The notes: a model not told the origin generated them from the sequence alone. A stretch of DNA of 64,000 nucleotides from Snodgrassella alvi_G (GCA_946478525.1 CAMLCH010000003.1:1-64000); one strand, 5' to 3'. Numbered from the stretch's first letter, positions 1-9,881 are shown. Made by a program: numbers and translations.

Positions 1-190
1 ATATTTATTTTTAATTTTAGCTGATTTTGATAATTGATTAAGTAGTCAAAATTATTTCAAACAATTGATTTTAAAATAAATTTACATTTATGTTCTGCAA
101 GACTGCTGATTATATTATGAACATAAATTTATTTGTATTTCTAAAAATTTTAGCTTACTATTTTCTGTTTTTAGCAATAATAGATATCAA

Positions 191-229
191 TTTATAAGGT
201 AATTCAGAAAACCTGAATTACCTTATAAA
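191..229 (-). terminator. Hairpin terminator of the DUF3829 lipoprotein gene
   Basis: A perfect 17-bp inverted repeat (191-207 with 213-229) has a 5-nt loop and begins 15 nt beyond the lipoprotein stop codon. The T-run is weak, so it may act partly as an mRNA-stabilising hairpin. Confidence 0.6.
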
Positions 230-243
230 TGACAATTTAGTTT

Positions 244-1224
244 TTATGGATTACGATTAAAAGCATCAATTGCTTTATTATGGATTTCACGTAATTTTTC
301 AGGAGTTCCTTCTCTTTGTGCAGCAAATTGCATATCGCTTTTATCTAATGCTTTTTTAGCTTCAATACGGTCAATTAATTCAATCATAGCTGTTTTAAAT
401 TCCGTAGTTTTTTCAATGTAATCACCTAATGATTTAGCTTGTTCTTTGTATTTATCATTATTTGCGGTGTCTCTCAGAGTTTTCTGCGCTTCAGAAAATT
501 CCTGATATAATGGCTTGATCTTGGTGAGATCAGTTGATAAAACATTAATTGCTGAAATATCATTTTGTATAAATTCGTCTATAATTTTCGCCATTAATAA
601 TGACACTTGAATTTTATTATAGGTTAATTCATCGCCTTCCTTTTTAGCTTTGTTCATTTCTTCCACTTTTTGAGCAGTATCCACTTTATTTAATACTGCA
701 TAGAATTTTTTTGATGCTGCTTCGAATTTAGGTATTTCGGTAAGTATTTTTTTATGCAGCTCCTGCCCTTTGGCATATTTATCATCATTATAGTCTTTAG
801 CTTTATAATATTCTCCGGCAGAGGCCAATAAGCCGTCTAAATTCTCTGCAACCGGTATTAATTCAGCCGCTGCATCATCTAACTCTTTCATTGATGGTTT
901 TGCAGTCGGTAATTTTTTTGCATTTTCCCAAAAACTATATTTTGAGGTTAGGGTATATTCTCCTCCTTTTTTCAGCTCCTGATCTTTACCTAAATTCTCA
1001 ATATACCTATCGATATGTTCAGAAATATCAAGTACAGCATCGTTATAAAAGTCAACATATCCATTGTGTTTTTCTAAATCAGTTTGATTTTTTCCTGCTA
1101 TTGAATTAATAGCATTTTCTGCCTTATTTTTTGCCTCAGTTAATTTGTCACCACAAGAGGCTACTAATAATAAGCTAGCAATCATTATGGCTAAACGAAT
1201 TATTTTCGCTTTACCCCAATACAT
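244..1224 (-). CDS. DUF3829-type (YiiG-like) lipoprotein
   Basis: The 326-residue product has a lipoprotein signal: a basic N-terminus, a hydrophobic stretch at about residues 11-22, and a lipobox (VASC) that puts the lipidated cysteine at residue 24. The rest is hydrophilic, lysine- and glutamate-rich and probably mostly helical, which resembles the DUF3829/YiiG family from memory. That family has no established biochemical role. It is probably anchored in the outer or inner membrane facing the periplasm. AAGGA lies 7 nt before the ATG and supports this start. The gene stands alone, has a strong hairpin after it, and has an octamer repeat array 70-112 bp upstream that could make its expression phase-variable. 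Confidence 0.75.
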   Translation of the reverse strand: MYWGKAKIIRLAIMIASLLLVASCGDKLTEAKNKAENAINSIAGKNQTDLEKHNGYVDFYNDAVLDISEHIDRYIENLGKDQELKKGGEYTLTSKYSFWENAKKLPTAKPSMKELDDAAAELIPVAENLDGLLASAGEYYKAKDYNDDKYAKGQELHKKILTEIPKFEAASKKFYAVLNKVDTAQKVEEMNKAKKEGDELTYNKIQVSLLMAKIIDEFIQNDISAINVLSTDLTKIKPLYQEFSEAQKTLRDTANNDKYKEQAKSLGDYIEKTTEFKTAMIELIDRIEAKKALDKSDMQFAAQREGTPEKLREIHNKAIDAFNRNP

Positions 1225-1293
1225 ACGATATCCTTTATAAAAGTTAAATAATATAAATTTATTATAATTTCTAAGTATATCATTAGTTATAAT

Positions 1294-1336
1294 GTTATTT
1301 TGTTATTTTGTTATTTTGTTATTTTGTTATTTTGTT
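1294..1336. repeat. Octamer tandem repeat (GTTATTTT)5 upstream of the lipoprotein gene
   Basis: Five exact copies of an 8-bp unit are followed by a partial unit (AAAATAAC when read on the gene's strand). The array starts 70 bp upstream of the DUF3829 lipoprotein ATG. A TATAAT-like -10 lies at 1261-1266 on the minus strand, so the array would sit next to or just upstream of the -35 region. Confidence 0.85.
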
Positions 1337-1743
1337 TAATATTTGAATTTTATTACCTGCTGTTAAACCGTTCAGCAATTAATTTAAGATCTAATTCACC
1401 CAGCATAAATAATATGACGTTCACTGCTGATATTTAGTGTTTATCTATATTATTTGCTGTTCATTCTTTGATGGTTTTAATCATGTAATCATAAAATAGA
1501 AGTTACTTCTGGAATGACTAAACAACACTATGTCATAGCTGTTTAATACAGATAATTACTATCTCGCAAATTTCATCATTATAAAAATTATATTCAGTCG
1601 CAAAACAACTATTTCTTCTACGCTTAAAAAATACCGGTAATTGCCACTAACATTTATAAGATATGAATTTTTACATCTATGTCATATTAATATTTAGGTA
1701 CAAAATACTTTTACGTTGGTTACTGGCAATTTTTCAGTTTTAG
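1337..1743. other. Intergenic region, no gene recognised
   Basis: AT-rich spacer between the nucleoside hydrolase stop and the octamer repeat array. I see no coding frame, RNA gene or convincing hairpin here. Confidence 0.6.
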
Positions 1744-2748
1744 TTAGCAACGAAACTGACTTAGTGCATTAAAAATAATATTAAGCAGGCGCTGATTGTC
1801 TACCCGTTCCATAACATTAACAGGCTTATGTTTAACGACTGGCATACCAACAGTTAATCTGAGTGCGCCATCTTTCCAGCGCCGGCTGCTGGCACGAGTA
1901 CAGTCAGGAGTGGTGGACACATCAACAATATAAGGCGAGCTGGTAACAATACTTTCATCAATTAGCTTGGCCACACACAAGACATCATGAATCCAGCAAC
2001 CGGCTAACTGGCGAGTTTGAATCGAATAATCCATCCACGGGCGAGAGGTGCGTACAATAAAATCAGTTAGTGGATTAGCAAAGCTGTGTAACTTATCCAG
2101 ATCCTGATGGGTAAGCATGGTTTGAGTAGTGACATCCAATGGTGCCAGAGTGATGTTTGCCCCACTCTCGATCACGAGTTTGGCAGCCTCAGGGTCAACA
2201 GCAAAGTTGGTATCTTTGAGGTAGTTATCCAACTGAAACACCCCACCCATGATAACAATTTCGGCTACTGAACTGGCAAAATCCGGATAAAGCTGGATGG
2301 TATGGGCAATATTAGTCAATGGACCAATAGCCACTACGGTGATTTCTCCGGGATTGCTACACACCAACTCACCAATTGCCTCGGCGGCATTTGGCCGACT
2401 TTGATCATTTACGGCAGACAGAGGTGGCAAACTGTCCCATAATGACAATAACCCCTGTTTGCGCACATTATTATCCAGTTGCTCACGCCATGGTGCTGCA
2501 GGTTCCAGCAATGCTTGTGCAGCGCCTTTTACGACAGGTATGTTTGTTTTATTCAGCTCTTTTAACATCTGGCAGGCAACCTGATACCCAGTATCCCGTG
2601 GTGTATTACCAGCCACAATGGTAATCAATTCCAGTTTAATACAATCTGATGCCAGCGCCAGCGCCAACGCCAGTCCATCATCAACATTAGCACCAGCTAC
2701 ACCGTTGCCAGGATCACAGTCAATAATAATACGTTTCATATCTGTCAT
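1744..2748 (-). CDS. Nucleoside hydrolase (IUNH family)
   Basis: This enzyme would hydrolyse the N-glycosidic bond of ribonucleosides to free base and ribose in the cytoplasm. The N-terminus carries the calcium-binding family signature in its extended form: D10-x-DPGNG-x-AGAN-x-DD (D23, D24). A NFAVDPEAA segment supplies substrate contacts in the middle, and the catalytic-region HD pair is at H254/D255. The length of 334 residues is normal. An alternative start is Met4 at 2739. Neither start has a clear Shine-Dalgarno sequence. It follows an MFS transporter by 73 nt on the same strand, so the two probably form a transport-and-salvage operon. Base specificity (purine or pyrimidine) cannot be read from the sequence. 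Confidence 0.88.
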   Translation of the reverse strand: MTDMKRIIIDCDPGNGVAGANVDDGLALALALASDCIKLELITIVAGNTPRDTGYQVACQMLKELNKTNIPVVKGAAQALLEPAAPWREQLDNNVRKQGLLSLWDSLPPLSAVNDQSRPNAAEAIGELVCSNPGEITVVAIGPLTNIAHTIQLYPDFASSVAEIVIMGGVFQLDNYLKDTNFAVDPEAAKLVIESGANITLAPLDVTTQTMLTHQDLDKLHSFANPLTDFIVRTSRPWMDYSIQTRQLAGCWIHDVLCVAKLIDESIVTSSPYIVDVSTTPDCTRASSRRWKDGALRLTVGMPVVKHKPVNVMERVDNQRLLNIIFNALSQFRC

Positions 2749-2821
2749 TTATATAAGAATAAAGACGGAGCCATTAGCTGACTCCGTATGAAATAAGACA
2801 GTTGTTTATCTGTCGCAAGGT

Positions 2822-4219
2822 TTAAATGGCATCTTCCACCGCATTAAGGTCGCGACCTCTGGTTTCCGGTGCAAAGAAAGTGGTAATGAAACCAACAGTT
2901 GCCATAGCGCCAAAGTAAATGGCAATTGGCCACCAACTATGGAATTGATCCAATAGAGCCGCTGCTACGGTAGGAGCAATACCTCCGGACATAATACCAC
3001 CCAATTCTTTGGCCAAAGCCATTTTGGAGTAACGGTTTTTTACGCCGAACATCTCTACACCATAAGCCGCCTGTACTCCGAATATACCTAATGAGGCCAG
3101 ACACATGCCCAAAACTATGATGCTGCCAACTATTAACGGGTCTCGTGTTTCAAGAAACATATATGCCGGAATAGCATATATCATCAACAATAAACAAAAC
3201 CAACGATAAATAATGCGACGCCCGAAGCGATCAGAAAGCCAACCTGCAAAAGGGATGACAAAAAAACCAAGCAATGAAGCCACAAATATGGCGGTTGTAG
3301 CTACTGTTTTATCAATCTGTAAATATTTAACAACATAACCCAGAATAAAACCTTGCGCTAAATAAGACGGACCATTTTCACCAATGCGTAAACCCAGCAT
3401 GATAAAAAAAGCTTTGTTACGGGCAAAGAAGGATTTTTCAGACTGTAACGTTTGATCAGATTGAACATTAATGTGCTGCTGGTTTTGTTTTGATTCAGCT
3501 TGTTGAGTCTGTTCTTGTTCGAATACTGGAGTTTCGCGGACATGACGTCGAATAACTGTAGCGGCTATAGCAATCAAAGCACTGAGAATAAACGGAATAC
3601 GCCAGCCCCAGACAATCACATCTTCCTTATCCAGCATCAACACCAGTAACCATACAGCTGAAGCAATCAGCGTTCCGCTATTAGATCCAATCCCAATAAT
3701 AGAAGCGATTAACCCTCGATGTTTAGGTGGTGCATATTCTCCCAGCATCACGGTTGCGCCAGATAATTCAGCTCCGGCACCAAATCCCTGCATAAAACGC
3801 AACAAAACTAACATAAATGGTGCCCACAGACCAATAGTCTGATAGCTGGGAATAAAACCAATTAAAGTAGTTGATATGCCCATTAAGGCGATGGTGGTAA
3901 CGAGGACAAATTTTCGCCCTTTTCGGTCGCCCATTCTGCCAAAGAAAATGGCACCAATTGGACGGGCAATAAAACCTACTGAATAAGTAGCAAAGCTGGA
4001 TAGTAAAGCCAGAGTTTTACTTAGTTCAGGAAAGAATATATCACCAAACACCAGTCCGGCAGCCAAGCCGTACAAAGCAAAATCGACATACTCCATGGTG
4101 GTACCCAGCCAGCAGGAAAGCGTTGCTTTAAAAAACTCACGTCTTCCTTCAGGTGTGGCTAAACGCTGTTCAGCTGCGCTCGAATAGTGGCTGTCAACTG
4201 ACGATTGCAAGTCACTCAT
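2822..4219 (-). CDS. MFS transporter, metabolite:H+ symporter type
   Basis: A 465-residue inner-membrane protein with about 12 hydrophobic segments. Two copies of the major facilitator loop motif are visible: GRMGDRKGRK after TM2 and GWLSDRFGRR in the second half. A charged, Gln-rich insert (around residues 235-265) forms the central cytoplasmic loop. The overall pattern fits the MHS subfamily (proline/betaine, citrate and similar symporters). The nucleoside hydrolase downstream suggests a nucleoside or related substrate, but this is inference only. The start at 4219 is followed by a hydrophilic cytoplasmic leader of about 35 residues. Confidence 0.85.
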   Translation of the reverse strand: MSDLQSSVDSHYSSAAEQRLATPEGRREFFKATLSCWLGTTMEYVDFALYGLAAGLVFGDIFFPELSKTLALLSSFATYSVGFIARPIGAIFFGRMGDRKGRKFVLVTTIALMGISTTLIGFIPSYQTIGLWAPFMLVLLRFMQGFGAGAELSGATVMLGEYAPPKHRGLIASIIGIGSNSGTLIASAVWLLVLMLDKEDVIVWGWRIPFILSALIAIAATVIRRHVRETPVFEQEQTQQAESKQNQQHINVQSDQTLQSEKSFFARNKAFFIMLGLRIGENGPSYLAQGFILGYVVKYLQIDKTVATTAIFVASLLGFFVIPFAGWLSDRFGRRIIYRWFCLLLMIYAIPAYMFLETRDPLIVGSIIVLGMCLASLGIFGVQAAYGVEMFGVKNRYSKMALAKELGGIMSGGIAPTVAAALLDQFHSWWPIAIYFGAMATVGFITTFFAPETRGRDLNAVEDAI

Positions 4220-4700
4220 TTAAATATCCTATATTTATAATGCAAGGTAATACTAATTGTTAAAAACTGAAATTAAATTTCCAGCAAAAATCTACTTCAT
4301 CCTATTCCAGCATCAAATTAATGCAGAACACCTTCACCTGCCATGCGCAACGTTGCTACGACAGCAGCGTTTATGATATCTGAACGGAATGATATGACAG
4401 ATTAGCCGGCATAACATTTCGAACACATAAAGTGGTCAAAATGTATCCCTCACCTACATACCGCTTTGGAAATAATACTACTCATAACAGCAATGGTCTG
4501 CATGCTATATTGCCTACCATTCCAAAATTTCAGATTTTCATCAAAAAACAAATGGAGGCAGAAATCATTAGTGTAAATCGGCTTCATATAAACGCAAAAA
4601 GCATGAACTACCAGCATTAAATGGATACATCAAATGATGAATTTACCGAACATCATTTTGTGATGCATAACAATACATGTAGCATAAATACACCACTATA
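4220..4700. other. Intergenic region upstream of the MFS gene
   Basis: Contains the MFS promoter region and no convincing gene. Short open frames here look random in composition and have no ribosome binding sites. Confidence 0.5.
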
Positions 4701-4841
4701 CTACTCATATTGCTGTTTACTGTTCGTTATTTTATCCCAACCGGCAACAATACCATCCTTGTCGATGAGATAAAAACAAACTGGCCTCTTCCAATACCAC
4801 AGCGCAAAATACTTAGCCCATACACTCCAATCATTAATCAT
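4701..4841 (-). pseudogene. Short Trp-rich open frame, possible thioredoxin-fold relic
   Basis: A 46-codon frame starting MINDW has five tryptophans and ends with a segment around YLIDKDGIVAGW. That segment resembles the strand-turn-strand of redoxin or TlpA-like proteins (FLIDKDGKI). The open frame extends upstream to 4895 from a TTG codon just after a stop, with a cluster of cysteines, but no complete redoxin domain can be assembled. No Shine-Dalgarno sequence is evident. It could be a degraded 3' end of a redoxin gene, a real small protein, or chance. Confidence 0.25.
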
Positions 4842-5071
4842 GTTTACTTTTCGAAACATGATACAGCAATTGCACAACCCTTTACTGGAGCACAATCAGT
4901 CATAATGTAGTAGCACATACATCAACTACACTAACTACAAAATAAACTGTTGTGCGAGTAACAAATCAAGCTGATTATTCTAGTCCCAGACAAATCGCTA
5001 CACAGTTATTTCAGAACTTATGTAGGTATTTACCAGCATCAGAACCAATAAAATCATGCTTGTTCCGCAGC

Positions 5072-5170
5072 AATAGCGCGCCAAAAAGTGGCGCGCGTAG
5101 TGTAAAATAGGCAATAATTTGTTGCCTCATCTATCCTGAATCAGGAGAGAGGAAGCGACGGTGCGCTATT
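5072..5170 (+). ncRNA. Candidate structured RNA or leader element upstream of ffh
   Basis: An 11-bp closing helix pairs 5072-5082 with 5160-5170 (one G-T). It encloses two hairpins: 5109-5114 with 5122-5127 (6 bp) and 5134-5138 with 5142-5146 (5 bp). The 5' strand of the closing helix can instead form a perfect 7-bp local hairpin (5076-5082 with 5090-5096), so two folds exclude each other. The segment from 5140 is purine-rich. It matches no riboswitch or 4.5S RNA consensus I know. It lies about 110 nt before the ffh start, so it may be a leader or an independent small RNA. Confidence 0.45.
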
Positions 5171-5281
5171 TTATAACCAAATCGCCTTTTATTCACACCC
5201 ACCTATTATGCTGATTGAATGAGAATGGCGATTTTCTACAGACATAAACAGGCTACTTATATGTAGTTGAGGATGATTTTG

Positions 5282-6640
5282 ATGTTAGATAATCTATCAG
5301 ATCGCTTTAGCAAAATCGCCAAAACCTTGCGCGGTCAAGCGCGTTTGAGCGAAGAAAATATTAAAGAAGCCTTGCGCGAAGTTCGCATGGCTCTGCTGGA
5401 AGCAGACGTAGCTTTACCTGTTGTAAAAGATTTCATGAATTCGGTAAAAGAACGTGCAGTCGGTCATGAAGTTATTGGCAGCCTGACTCCCGGACAAGCT
5501 TTTATTGGTGTCGTTAATGATGCTTTAACTGAATTAATGGGTAATGAAAACAGTACCCTTAATCTGGCAGCAGTACCTCCGGCAGTCATTCTGATGGCTG
5601 GTTTACAGGGTGCTGGTAAAACAACTACTGTGGGTAAATTGGCACGATTACTGAAAAATGAAAATAAAAAGAAAGTATTGGTGGTTTCTGCCGACGTTTA
5701 CCGACCAGCAGCAATCGAACAGCTAAAACTACTTGCTCAACAGGTGGAAATTGATTTTTTTCCATCCGATGAACAGCAACAACCTGTAGCTATTGCCACC
5801 AATGCTTTAGACTATGCCAAAAAACATTTTTATGATGTGCTGATCGTCGATACAGCTGGTCGTCTGGCTATTGACCAGAAAATGATGGATGAAATCCAAC
5901 AAATTCATACAGCCATTAATCCAGTTGAAACCCTATTTGTGGTTGATGCTATGCAGGGACAGGATGCGGTTAATACTGCGAAAGCATTTAATGATACTCT
6001 GCCTTTAACCGGTGTAGTACTGACTAAAATGGATGGTGATGCACGTGGTGGTGCTGCTTTATCCGTTCGCCATGTAACAGGTAAACCAATTAAATTTATT
6101 GGTGTCGGCGAAAAAATTAACGGACTTGAGCCATTTTACCCGGATCGCATCGCATCGCGAATTCTCGGTATGGGTGATGTTTTATCATTAATAGAAGATG
6201 TACAAAAAGGTATTGATGAAAAAACCGCCCAGCAAATGGCAAAGAAACTGCACAAGGGCAAAGGTTTTGATCTGAATGATTTCAAAGCTCAGATCCAGCA
6301 AATGCATAAAATGGGTGGAATTGAGTCTATTATGTCTAAACTGCCCGGCGAAATGGGACAAATGGCTAAACAAGTACCGGAAGGCACAGCTGCTAAAGCC
6401 ATGGCTCGTGTTGAGGCCATTATTAGCTCTATGACACCGAAAGAACGCGCTCATCCGTTGTTAATTAAAGCCAGCCGCAAACGCCGGATTGCCAATGGAG
6501 CCGGTGTATCAGTACAGGAAGTAAATAAAATGCTCAGACAATTTGAGCAATCACAAAAAATGATGAAATCCCTTACTAAAGGCAGTATGGGAAAATTATT
6601 ACGTATGGCTAAAGGCATGAAAGGTATATTGCCACAGTAA
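5282..6640 (+). CDS. ffh: Signal recognition particle protein Ffh
   Basis: Ffh is the GTPase subunit of the bacterial SRP. It binds 4.5S RNA and signal sequences of nascent inner-membrane proteins and docks with FtsY. The N-terminal four-helix bundle is followed by the G domain, with P-loop GLQGAGKTTT (about residue 105), DTAGR and TKMDGDARGG. A methionine-rich C-terminal M domain runs from about residue 300 (for example MHKMGGIESIMSKLPGEMGQM). I chose the ATG at 5282 because MLDNLSDRF is the usual N-terminus and GAGG sits 9 nt upstream. The open frame itself extends 15 nt further to a TTG. The 452-residue length is normal. Confidence 0.97.
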   Translation: MLDNLSDRFSKIAKTLRGQARLSEENIKEALREVRMALLEADVALPVVKDFMNSVKERAVGHEVIGSLTPGQAFIGVVNDALTELMGNENSTLNLAAVPPAVILMAGLQGAGKTTTVGKLARLLKNENKKKVLVVSADVYRPAAIEQLKLLAQQVEIDFFPSDEQQQPVAIATNALDYAKKHFYDVLIVDTAGRLAIDQKMMDEIQQIHTAINPVETLFVVDAMQGQDAVNTAKAFNDTLPLTGVVLTKMDGDARGGAALSVRHVTGKPIKFIGVGEKINGLEPFYPDRIASRILGMGDVLSLIEDVQKGIDEKTAQQMAKKLHKGKGFDLNDFKAQIQQMHKMGGIESIMSKLPGEMGQMAKQVPEGTAAKAMARVEAIISSMTPKERAHPLLIKASRKRRIANGAGVSVQEVNKMLRQFEQSQKMMKSLTKGSMGKLLRMAKGMKGILPQ

Positions 6641-6650
6641 GATAAGTGTT

Positions 6651-6687
6651 AAAAAAAACTGTCTGAATTTTTCAGGCAGTTTTTTTA
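6651..6687 (+). terminator. Intrinsic terminator of ffh
   Basis: A 10-bp stem (6658-6667 with 6671-6680, one G-T) with a 3-nt loop is flanked by an A-run and a T-run, so it could work in both directions. The minus strand of the stem reads ACTGCCTGAA, which resembles part of some neisserial DNA uptake sequence dialects. Confidence 0.85.
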
Positions 6688-7004
6688 TTTTCAATTAGAA
6701 CCTATAGCCCCAATATGACTAGATAATATCGCGCTCGTCATTATTGCCCGTGAACGACTTTTACTGAAAAAATTCTGTGTTGTGAATAATAATTAAATCA
6801 GCTATTTAATTTTAATGGATTACATCGCATATTCTGGGTTCTATTCAGCATAAATATACCAACAATCACAGTGCAGCAAATTTTATAAATGCATGACAGG
6901 CTTTCTCTGGATAAAATCTGCCAAAAGCGTATCGTCTTCAACCAGAAACCCGAGCATGCGTTATAATTGAACCCTTATTTTTTGTTTTTTTCCAATTAGT
7001 AACC
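6688..7004. other. valS upstream region
   Basis: No gene is visible. A TATAAT hexamer at 6962-6967, about 38 bp before the valS ATG, is a plausible -10 element, but no good -35 was found. Confidence 0.4.
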
Positions 7005-9848
7005 ATGTTAAATACCCAATATTCCCCCAGTGAGATTGAAACCCGTTGGTATCAGTTATGGGAACAGCGCGGCTACTTTGAGCCGACACTCGATTTAAGT
7101 AAACAATCTTTTGCTATTCAGTTGCCACCTCCTAATGTAACTGGCACTCTGCACATGGGGCATGCATTTAATCAGACCATTATGGATGGACTGACCCGCT
7201 ATCATCGCATGAAAGGTGAAAATGTTTGCTGGATTCCCGGATCCGACCATGCCGGTATTGCCACGCAAATTGTGGTCGAACGTCAGCTGGCCACTGAAAA
7301 TATTACTCGCCATGATTTGGGTCGGGAAGCATTTATTGCCAAGATTTGGGACTGGAAAAAATTCTCCGGCGGTACGATTACAGAGCAGATGCGTCGTGTC
7401 GGCTGCTCAGTAGACTGGAGCCGTGAATACTTCACCATGGATGAAACACGCGCTCAGGTTGTTAGCGAAGTATTTGTACGCTTGTATCAACAGGGACTGA
7501 TTTATCGCGGTAAACGGCTGGTTAACTGGGATCCGGTATTAGGAACGGCAGTATCTGATCTGGAAGTAGAAAATATCGAAGAAAATGGCCATATGTGGCA
7601 TATTCGTTATCCGCTGGCCGATGATCCGGATACGGCTTTAATTGTTGCCACAACCCGGCCAGAAACTTTACTTGGTGACGTTGCAGTAGCAGTACATCCA
7701 GATGATGAACGTTATGCATCTTTTATTGGTAAACAACTAATACTACCTTTATCTGGACGTACTATTCCGGTTATTGCCGACGAATATGTTGAAAAAGATT
7801 TTGGAACAGGTTGTGTCAAAATTACCCCGGCACATGATTTTAACGACTATGAAGTTGGTAAACGTCATCAAACTGCGTTGATTAATGTTCTCGGTCTGGA
7901 TGCTACTATTCTTGAGCAGGCTGAAGTATTTAATTTTCAGGGTCAGGCACAGACTGCCATTAGCTTGCCTGAAAAATATGCCGGCTTAGATCGCTTTGCT
8001 GCCCGCAAACAAATGATCGCTGATCTGCAAGAACAAGGGTTATTGGTGAAAGTAGAAGACCATAAGCTGATGACCCCAAAAGGGGATCGCACTGGCAGTG
8101 TGATTGAACCAATGCTTACTAATCAATGGTTTGTGGCTATGACCCGCAAACCTGACAATACCATTTATCCGGAACCTGAATCCGAATTTAAAGGTAAGAC
8201 TCTAACCGAAAAATGTATTCATGCTGTTGAAAGTGGTCAGGTTCGGTTTATTCCAGAAAACTGGGTCAATACCTACAACCAATGGATGAATAATATTCAG
8301 GACTGGTGTATTTCCCGACAGTTATGGTGGGGACACCAGATTCCGGCCTGGTATGATCAATCAGGTCAGGTATATGTGGCTCGTAACGAAGAAGAAGCAC
8401 AACTACAAGCAGGAGCCGATGCAATCTTAACCCGCGATGATGATGTACTGGACACCTGGTTTTCTTCTGCCCTGGTACCATTTTCAACATTAGGCTGGCC
8501 ACAGGATACTGATGAACTAAAAGCATTTTTGCCTTCTCAGGTATTGGTAACCGGCTACGAGATCATTTTCTTTTGGGTAGCACGTATGATTATGATGACT
8601 ACCCACTTTACCGGTAAAGTTCCTTTTCATGACATTTATATTCATGGCATGGTGCGTGATCATGAAGGCAAAAAAATGTCCAAATCAGAAGGTAATGTCA
8701 TCGATCCGGTAGATCTGATTGATGGTATTGATCTACAAAATCTGCTGATAAAACGTACAACCGGGCTACGCCGTCCGGAAAAAGCACCTCAGGTCATTAA
8801 AGATACAGAAAAACTATTCCCCAATGGTATTCCGGTATTTGGTGCCGATGCTCTGCGTTTTACTATGGCTAGCTATGCCAGTCTGGGACGCAGCATCAAC
8901 TTTGACTTCAAACGAGCTGAAGGTTACCGAAACTTCTGCAATAAACTATGGAATGCCAGCCGTTTTGTCCTGATGAATATTGAAAATCAGGATTGCGGAC
9001 AGAATGAAAGTCTGCCACTAAGCTACAGCTTTGTTGATCAGTGGCTATTAACTCGCCTGCAACAAACCATCACCGCCATAACAGAAGCACTTGATACATA
9101 TCGTTTTGATATGCTGGCGCAAACCTTGTATGAATTTGTCTGGAATGAATATTGCGACTGGTATGTTGAACTGGCTAAAACTCAATTACAACAGGGTAAT
9201 GAAGCTCAACAGCGTGCTACCAGACGTACTCTGGTTAGGGTACTGGAAACAGTATTACGTTTGCTGCATCCACTAATGCCTTTCATTTCTGAAGAATTGT
9301 GGCAAACCATAGCGCCATTGGCCAATGCCAAACACACAGACAGCATTATGCTGGCACCATGGCCACAGGCGGACGCTGCCCTAGTTTCTACCGATGCGAT
9401 GGAACAAATGTCCCATTTACAGGATCTAATCAATACTGTGCGCAATTTGCGTGGTGAAATGGGACTGGCTATGAGTGTTAAAGTTCCTTTGTTAGTTGAA
9501 AGTAGCTATGATCTGAGCAAACTGTTACCTTATCTACCACTAATGGCTCGTTTAAGTGAAGTACAGCAGACAGATCAGCTGCCGGAAAACGACGATGCCC
9601 CTGTTGCTGTTTGTCGAGGCGCAAGATTGATGCTGAAAGTTGAAGTTGATAAAGCTGCTGAGCGTATACGCCTGCAAAAAGAAGCAGAAAAGTTGCAGAA
9701 AAAAATTGATAAAATAGAAATGAAACTGGCTAAACCCGGTTATACCGATAAGGCACCAGCACATTTAGTTGAAAAAGACCGTGTGGAGCTGGCACAGTTA
9801 CAAGACAAAATGAATAAGATTACTTTACAATTGAGCAAATATCAATAA
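7005..9848 (+). CDS. valS: Valyl-tRNA synthetase
   Basis: Class I aminoacyl-tRNA synthetase that charges tRNA-Val. The HIGH-type signature appears as PPPNVTGTLHMGHAF near residues 41-55. The KMSKS loop (GKKMSKSEGN) is near residue 556. Between them lies the CP1 editing domain that hydrolyses Thr-tRNA-Val. The anticodon-binding domain follows, and a lysine- and glutamate-rich coiled coil at about residues 880-945 is typical of ValS. The 947-residue length matches the family. It is transcribed alone, with a strong terminator directly after the stop. Confidence 0.98.
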   Translation: MLNTQYSPSEIETRWYQLWEQRGYFEPTLDLSKQSFAIQLPPPNVTGTLHMGHAFNQTIMDGLTRYHRMKGENVCWIPGSDHAGIATQIVVERQLATENITRHDLGREAFIAKIWDWKKFSGGTITEQMRRVGCSVDWSREYFTMDETRAQVVSEVFVRLYQQGLIYRGKRLVNWDPVLGTAVSDLEVENIEENGHMWHIRYPLADDPDTALIVATTRPETLLGDVAVAVHPDDERYASFIGKQLILPLSGRTIPVIADEYVEKDFGTGCVKITPAHDFNDYEVGKRHQTALINVLGLDATILEQAEVFNFQGQAQTAISLPEKYAGLDRFAARKQMIADLQEQGLLVKVEDHKLMTPKGDRTGSVIEPMLTNQWFVAMTRKPDNTIYPEPESEFKGKTLTEKCIHAVESGQVRFIPENWVNTYNQWMNNIQDWCISRQLWWGHQIPAWYDQSGQVYVARNEEEAQLQAGADAILTRDDDVLDTWFSSALVPFSTLGWPQDTDELKAFLPSQVLVTGYEIIFFWVARMIMMTTHFTGKVPFHDIYIHGMVRDHEGKKMSKSEGNVIDPVDLIDGIDLQNLLIKRTTGLRRPEKAPQVIKDTEKLFPNGIPVFGADALRFTMASYASLGRSINFDFKRAEGYRNFCNKLWNASRFVLMNIENQDCGQNESLPLSYSFVDQWLLTRLQQTITAITEALDTYRFDMLAQTLYEFVWNEYCDWYVELAKTQLQQGNEAQQRATRRTLVRVLETVLRLLHPLMPFISEELWQTIAPLANAKHTDSIMLAPWPQADAALVSTDAMEQMSHLQDLINTVRNLRGEMGLAMSVKVPLLVESSYDLSKLLPYLPLMARLSEVQQTDQLPENDDAPVAVCRGARLMLKVEVDKAAERIRLQKEAEKLQKKIDKIEMKLAKPGYTDKAPAHLVEKDRVELAQLQDKMNKITLQLSKYQ

Positions 9849-9858
9849 AGGGATAATC

Positions 9859-9881
9859 AGCCGCCTATAGGCGGCTTTTTC
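9859..9881 (+). terminator. Intrinsic terminator of valS
   Basis: A perfect palindromic stem AGCCGCC/GGCGGCT with a TATA loop is followed by five Ts. Confidence 0.9.

Noticed and set aside
5479..5494. DNA uptake-like word GGCAGCCTGA inside ffh
   Set aside because: It lacks the final conserved base pattern and is explained by the coding sequence.
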